Made by a program: the position numbers and the translations under genes. Positions 6,186 to 8,421 of a stretch of 8,421 nucleotides of DNA are shown piece by piece. Each line of letters begins with the position of its first letter. Within the stretch, counting starts at the first letter, position 1. The DNA is from Candidatus Hermodarchaeota archaeon (lineage in GTDB: Archaea > Asgardarchaeota > Hermodarchaeia > Hermodarchaeales > Hermodarchaeaceae): contig JAEOTD010000005.1 of the NCBI GenBank assembly GCA_016839995.1, positions 1-8,421 of the forward strand. Direction: 5' to 3'. A model generated the notes under the pieces. The model was not told where the DNA came from. It saw nothing but the letters and a program-made list of their open reading frames with translations, and ran no database searches.

Positions 6186-7487
6186 ATGTCCGAAAAGAAA
6201 CCCCATATCAACCTCATCATCATTGGTCATGTCGACCACGGCAAGTCCACACTGATGGGGCACATGCTCTACAAGACTGGGGCTTTATCAAAACAAGAGA
6301 TGGCAAAGCTCGAGAAGCTGGCCGAAGAGATGGATCGAGGATCCTTCAAGTTCGCTTACGTGATGGACCGTCTCAAAGAGGAACGGGAACGTGGTCTGAC
6401 CATTGACCTTGCGTTTCGACGATTTGAGACTCAGAAACACTACTTCACGATTATTGACGCTCCGGGTCACGCTGACTTCATTAAGAACATGATTACCGGA
6501 GCCAGTCAAGCTGACGCTGCAATTCTAGTGGTTTCAGCGCGTAAGGGTGAGTTTGAAGCTGGCGTGGGTGCTGGTGGTCAGACGCGCGAGCACGCTTTCC
6601 TCGCACGAACTCTGGGCATCGAGCAGCTTGTCGTTGCCATCAACAAAATGGATGACTCAACGCCTAAATGGTCTTCAGACCGATACGAAGAGATTAAGGC
6701 TGAAGTCACAGAACTGTTGAAAGGCGCACAATTTGACCCCAGCAAAGTCCACTTCGTCCCGGTATCCGCTTGGACCGGTGACCTGTTAACAGATGCCAGC
6801 TCACAGATGGAGTGGTATAAGGGCCCATCATTGCTTGCAGCAATCGATGAATTCGTCCTTCCACCCAAACCCGTTGATAAACCACTTCGGGTTCCCGTAC
6901 AGGATGTTTACACCATCACTGGTGTTGGCACTGTACCCGTTGGACGTGTTGAAACAGGAAAAATGAAGTTAGGTGATAAAGTCATCTTCATGCCTCCTGG
7001 CAAAGAAGGTGAAATTAAGACAATTGAAATGCATCATGAACGCTTGGACGACGCTGAACCAGGTGACAATATTGGTTTTAATGTCCGTGGTCTTGGCAAA
7101 GGCGAGATTCGCCGTGGCGATGTAATGGGCCATGTCGATAAACCGCCACGTGTTGTCGTAGAGTTTGAGGGGCAAATCATTGTCATTCATCACCCACGTG
7201 CTTTGGCTGCAGGATACACACCAGTAATGCATGCCCATACTGCACAAGTAGCAACGACCTTTACGGAAATCGTGGCTAAGATTGATCCGCGAACCGGTGA
7301 AACCGTACAAGAGAAACCCGACTTTATTAAGCAGGGTGACTCGGCTATTGTGAAGCTCCAACCTGTTACTCCAATTTGTCTGGAAACCTATAAGGATATG
7401 AAACAGCTTGGACGTTTTGCAATCCGGGACAGTGGACGGACAGTCGCTGTGGGTATTGTTCGAAAAATCACTAAGGAGAAGAAGTAG
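6186..7487 (+). CDS. tuf: Translation elongation factor EF-1 alpha (EF-1A)
   Basis: A 433-residue GTPase that delivers aminoacyl-tRNA to the ribosomal A site. The G motifs are all present: P-loop GHVDHGKST (residues 14-22), switch-1 Thr72 in RERGLTIDLAF, DAPGH (91-95) with catalytic His95, NKMD (153-156) and SAW (194-196). Domain 2 follows with VYTITGVGTVPVGRVETGK. Domain 3 contains HHPRALAAGYTPVMHAHTAQ and ends GRFAIRDSGRTVAVGIV. Residues 121-131 hold the insert (GEFEAGVGAGG before QTREH) that eukaryotes and TACK/Asgard archaea share and Euryarchaeota lack. Residue 96 is Ala (GHADF), where most archaeal and eukaryotic EF-1A have Arg; bacterial EF-Tu also has Ala. The gene probably has its own promoter and is followed by a T-rich tract. 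Confidence 0.98.
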   Translation: MSEKKPHINLIIIGHVDHGKSTLMGHMLYKTGALSKQEMAKLEKLAEEMDRGSFKFAYVMDRLKEERERGLTIDLAFRRFETQKHYFTIIDAPGHADFIKNMITGASQADAAILVVSARKGEFEAGVGAGGQTREHAFLARTLGIEQLVVAINKMDDSTPKWSSDRYEEIKAEVTELLKGAQFDPSKVHFVPVSAWTGDLLTDASSQMEWYKGPSLLAAIDEFVLPPKPVDKPLRVPVQDVYTITGVGTVPVGRVETGKMKLGDKVIFMPPGKEGEIKTIEMHHERLDDAEPGDNIGFNVRGLGKGEIRRGDVMGHVDKPPRVVVEFEGQIIVIHHPRALAAGYTPVMHAHTAQVATTFTEIVAKIDPRTGETVQEKPDFIKQGDSAIVKLQPVTPICLETYKDMKQLGRFAIRDSGRTVAVGIVRKITKEKK

Positions 7488-7512
7488 GTATCGTTTGATA
7501 TTGCTATCGCAA

Positions 7513-7541
7513 TTCTTCTCTTCCCCTTTCCTTTTTTCTCC
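7513..7541 (+). terminator. Pyrimidine tract after tuf, probable archaeal terminator
   Basis: An unbroken 29-nt pyrimidine run containing T6 at 7532-7537 begins 26 bp after the tuf stop. Archaeal RNA polymerase terminates at T-rich stretches without needing a hairpin, so the position and composition suit a terminator. No hairpin was seen just upstream. It separates tuf from a strong-looking promoter before rps10. Confidence 0.5.
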
Positions 7542-7574
7542 AAAACCTGTTGAGTTGATATGCTTTGGGTATGC

Positions 7575-7589
7575 AAAAAAAGTTAAAAG
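7575..7589 (+). promoter_or_regulatory. BRE plus TATA box for rps10
   Basis: Seven A residues (7575-7581) sit immediately upstream of GTTAAAAG (7582-7589), a good BRE/TATA pair. A start about 25 nt downstream (about 7610-7615) leaves a leader of about 25 nt holding GGTG at 7625-7628, 9 nt before the rps10 ATG. An 8-bp inverted repeat flanks the promoter. Confidence 0.55.
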
Positions 7590-7637
7590 GAAGTAAACGT
7601 TCGGGTTGATTCCCAAAGCCAACTTGGTGTACAAATA

Positions 7638-7946
7638 ATGGCACAGAAAGCTCGGATTCGACTATCAAGTACAGACATCCCTAAGCTAAACGACGTCTGC
7701 AGTCAAGTCCAATCCATCGTATCTAGAACGGGTGTCCATATGTCGGGTCCTATTCCCTTGCCCACAAAAACTCTCAAAGTCCATACAAGAAAGTCACCGT
7801 GTGGAGAAGGAACTCCGACATGGGATCATTGGCAAATGCGAATTCATAAACGGCTAATTGATTTAGACGCAGATGAACGTACAATGCGACAAATCATGCG
7901 CATCCGAGTACCTGACGAAGTTTTTATTGAAATTACTCTGAAATAA
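7638..7946 (+). CDS. rps10: Small ribosomal subunit protein uS10
   Basis: A 102-residue 30S head protein of the tertiary-binding class that contacts S3, S9 and S14 in the head. Archaeal/eukaryotic S10 signatures are ARIRLSSTDIPKLNDVC, the loop HMSGPIPLPTKTLKVHTRKS with PCGEGTPTWDHWQMRIHKR, and the C-terminal VPDEVFIEITLK. The length is normal for archaea. The ATG is supported by GGTG at 7625-7628. Placement after tuf is the standard archaeal order, although a probable terminator and promoter lie between the two here. No tRNA gene follows. Confidence 0.97.
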   Translation: MAQKARIRLSSTDIPKLNDVCSQVQSIVSRTGVHMSGPIPLPTKTLKVHTRKSPCGEGTPTWDHWQMRIHKRLIDLDADERTMRQIMRIRVPDEVFIEITLK

Positions 7947-8025
7947 GAGTGCATTTTCTGTAAGTGCCAACTTCATCAAGCACGATTACCATTCTTGAAC
8001 TAATTTATTATCCCGAATCGAAATG

Positions 8026-8033
8026 CTATTTAG
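8026..8033 (+). promoter_or_regulatory. Candidate TATA box for the terminal membrane-protein gene
   Basis: CTATTTAG is centred about 28 nt before the GTG at 8058, so the transcript could start within a few bases of the start codon (leaderless). No Shine-Dalgarno sequence is visible before 8058, which agrees with leaderless initiation. TTTATTA at 8004-8010 is another A/T-rich candidate. The 7947-8057 gap holds no other recognisable element. Confidence 0.35.
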
Positions 8034-8057
8034 CAGAAGCTTCTCATCACCTTTAAT

Positions 8058-8421
8058 GTGACAGACCGTAACCCACGTTCAACATTCACTATTGTGCTTT
8101 GTGGAAGTCTTGCCGTTTATGTAGCCATCGCGATTATTCTTTTACCCTTTATTGCACCTACTATTGTAGTTCGCGAAGATCTCATAATTGCTGTTTTACA
8201 AGGGGCATTTGTCTATCTCATCTTACTATTAGTCTTTCTTCTTCCTGCGAGTTATGTATACTGGAACCACCGAATTGATGTGAAGGTGCTTGGTCCAGAG
8301 CTTGCTGCAGCTGAACCCGGTGAAGAGTTACAATTAACGGTTGCAGTAGGTCTTCCAGGGAATGTGCATCCTAAACATGCTGTACTGGAAGCATTTCTAG
8401 GGAATCTTAACATTGTGACCC
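8058..8421 (+). CDS. Unidentified membrane protein, N-terminal part (3' end outside window)
   Basis: An open frame from GTG at 8058 runs without a stop to the window edge (121 full codons). It begins MTDRNPRSTFTIVLCGSLAV. Two hydrophobic helices are clear: residues about 10-35 (TIVLCGSLAVYVAIAIILL onward) and about 40-65 (AVLQGAFVYLILLLVFLLP). A short Val-Arg-Glu-Asp turn links them. After YVYWNHR comes a soluble segment with alternating hydrophobic residues, including PGEELQLTVAVGLPGNV, that looks like the start of a beta-sandwich domain. Two N-terminal helices followed by a beta-rich domain is seen in DUF58-type and other envelope proteins, but I cannot assign a family. ATG at 8056 is followed at once by TGA, so GTG at 8058 is the first usable start. 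Orientation matches the ribosomal genes, but no functional link is implied. Confidence 0.7.
   Translation, partial: MTDRNPRSTFTIVLCGSLAVYVAIAIILLPFIAPTIVVREDLIIAVLQGAFVYLILLLVFLLPASYVYWNHRIDVKVLGPELAAAEPGEELQLTVAVGLPGNVHPKHAVLEAFLGNLNIVT

Noticed and set aside
6969..7634. Long antisense open frame (221 codons) opposite the end of EF-1A
   Set aside because: It lies almost wholly opposite a certain, highly conserved gene, its product resembles no family I know, and such antisense frames commonly arise from the sense strand's codon bias.
7947..8057. Possible tRNA gene downstream of rps10, as seen in some archaea
   Set aside because: No T-loop GTTC-type motif, CCA-proximal stem pairing or cloverleaf could be traced in this stretch.

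Overview
The window is a stretch of an archaeal chromosome carrying the core transcription and translation operon. Split RNA polymerase A'/A'' genes, the eukaryote-type ribosomal protein eL30, a two-KH-domain NusA and EF-1A (not EF-Tu) all indicate Archaea. EF-1A carries the 'eocyte' insert in its G domain (GEFEAGVGAGGQTREH), which points to the TACK/Asgard side rather than Euryarchaeota. The split A'/A'' argues against Thaumarchaeota, where as I recall the two are fused. I cannot name a phylum from the sequence alone. Base composition is moderate, and two hand-counted stretches of extein coding DNA are about 53% G+C.

Layout, all on the + strand: 3' end of rpoA1 (1-1026); rpoA2 (1033-3861) interrupted by a 540-residue intein (1285-2904); a 208-bp gap with a likely promoter; rpl30e (4070-4378) overlapping nusA (4375-4839); rps12 (start probably 4925, end 5368); rps7 (5389-6027); a 158-bp gap with promoter-like boxes; tuf/EF-1A (6186-7487); a 150-bp gap with a T-rich terminator candidate and a BRE+TATA promoter; rps10 (7638-7946); and the 5' end of an unidentified membrane protein gene (8058 to the window edge). 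No RNA genes, CRISPR arrays or IS elements were seen.

The genes supply the catalytic core of RNA polymerase, a NusA-type RNA-binding factor, three small-subunit proteins (decoding-site S12, E-site/mRNA-exit S7, head protein S10), one large-subunit protein and the aminoacyl-tRNA delivery factor. fusA (EF-2), which in many archaea lies between rps7 and tuf, is absent from that position.

The most striking element is the intein. It starts with Ser and ends in His-Asn before Thr, and it interrupts the A'' trigger loop between the conserved Gln-Met and the Thr-Leu-x-Thr-Phe-His segment. RNA polymerase should therefore be catalytically dead until the intein splices out. The intein also carries both acidic LAGLIDADG motifs, so it is probably a complete mobile intein. 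Its A+T-rich composition differs visibly from the exteins.
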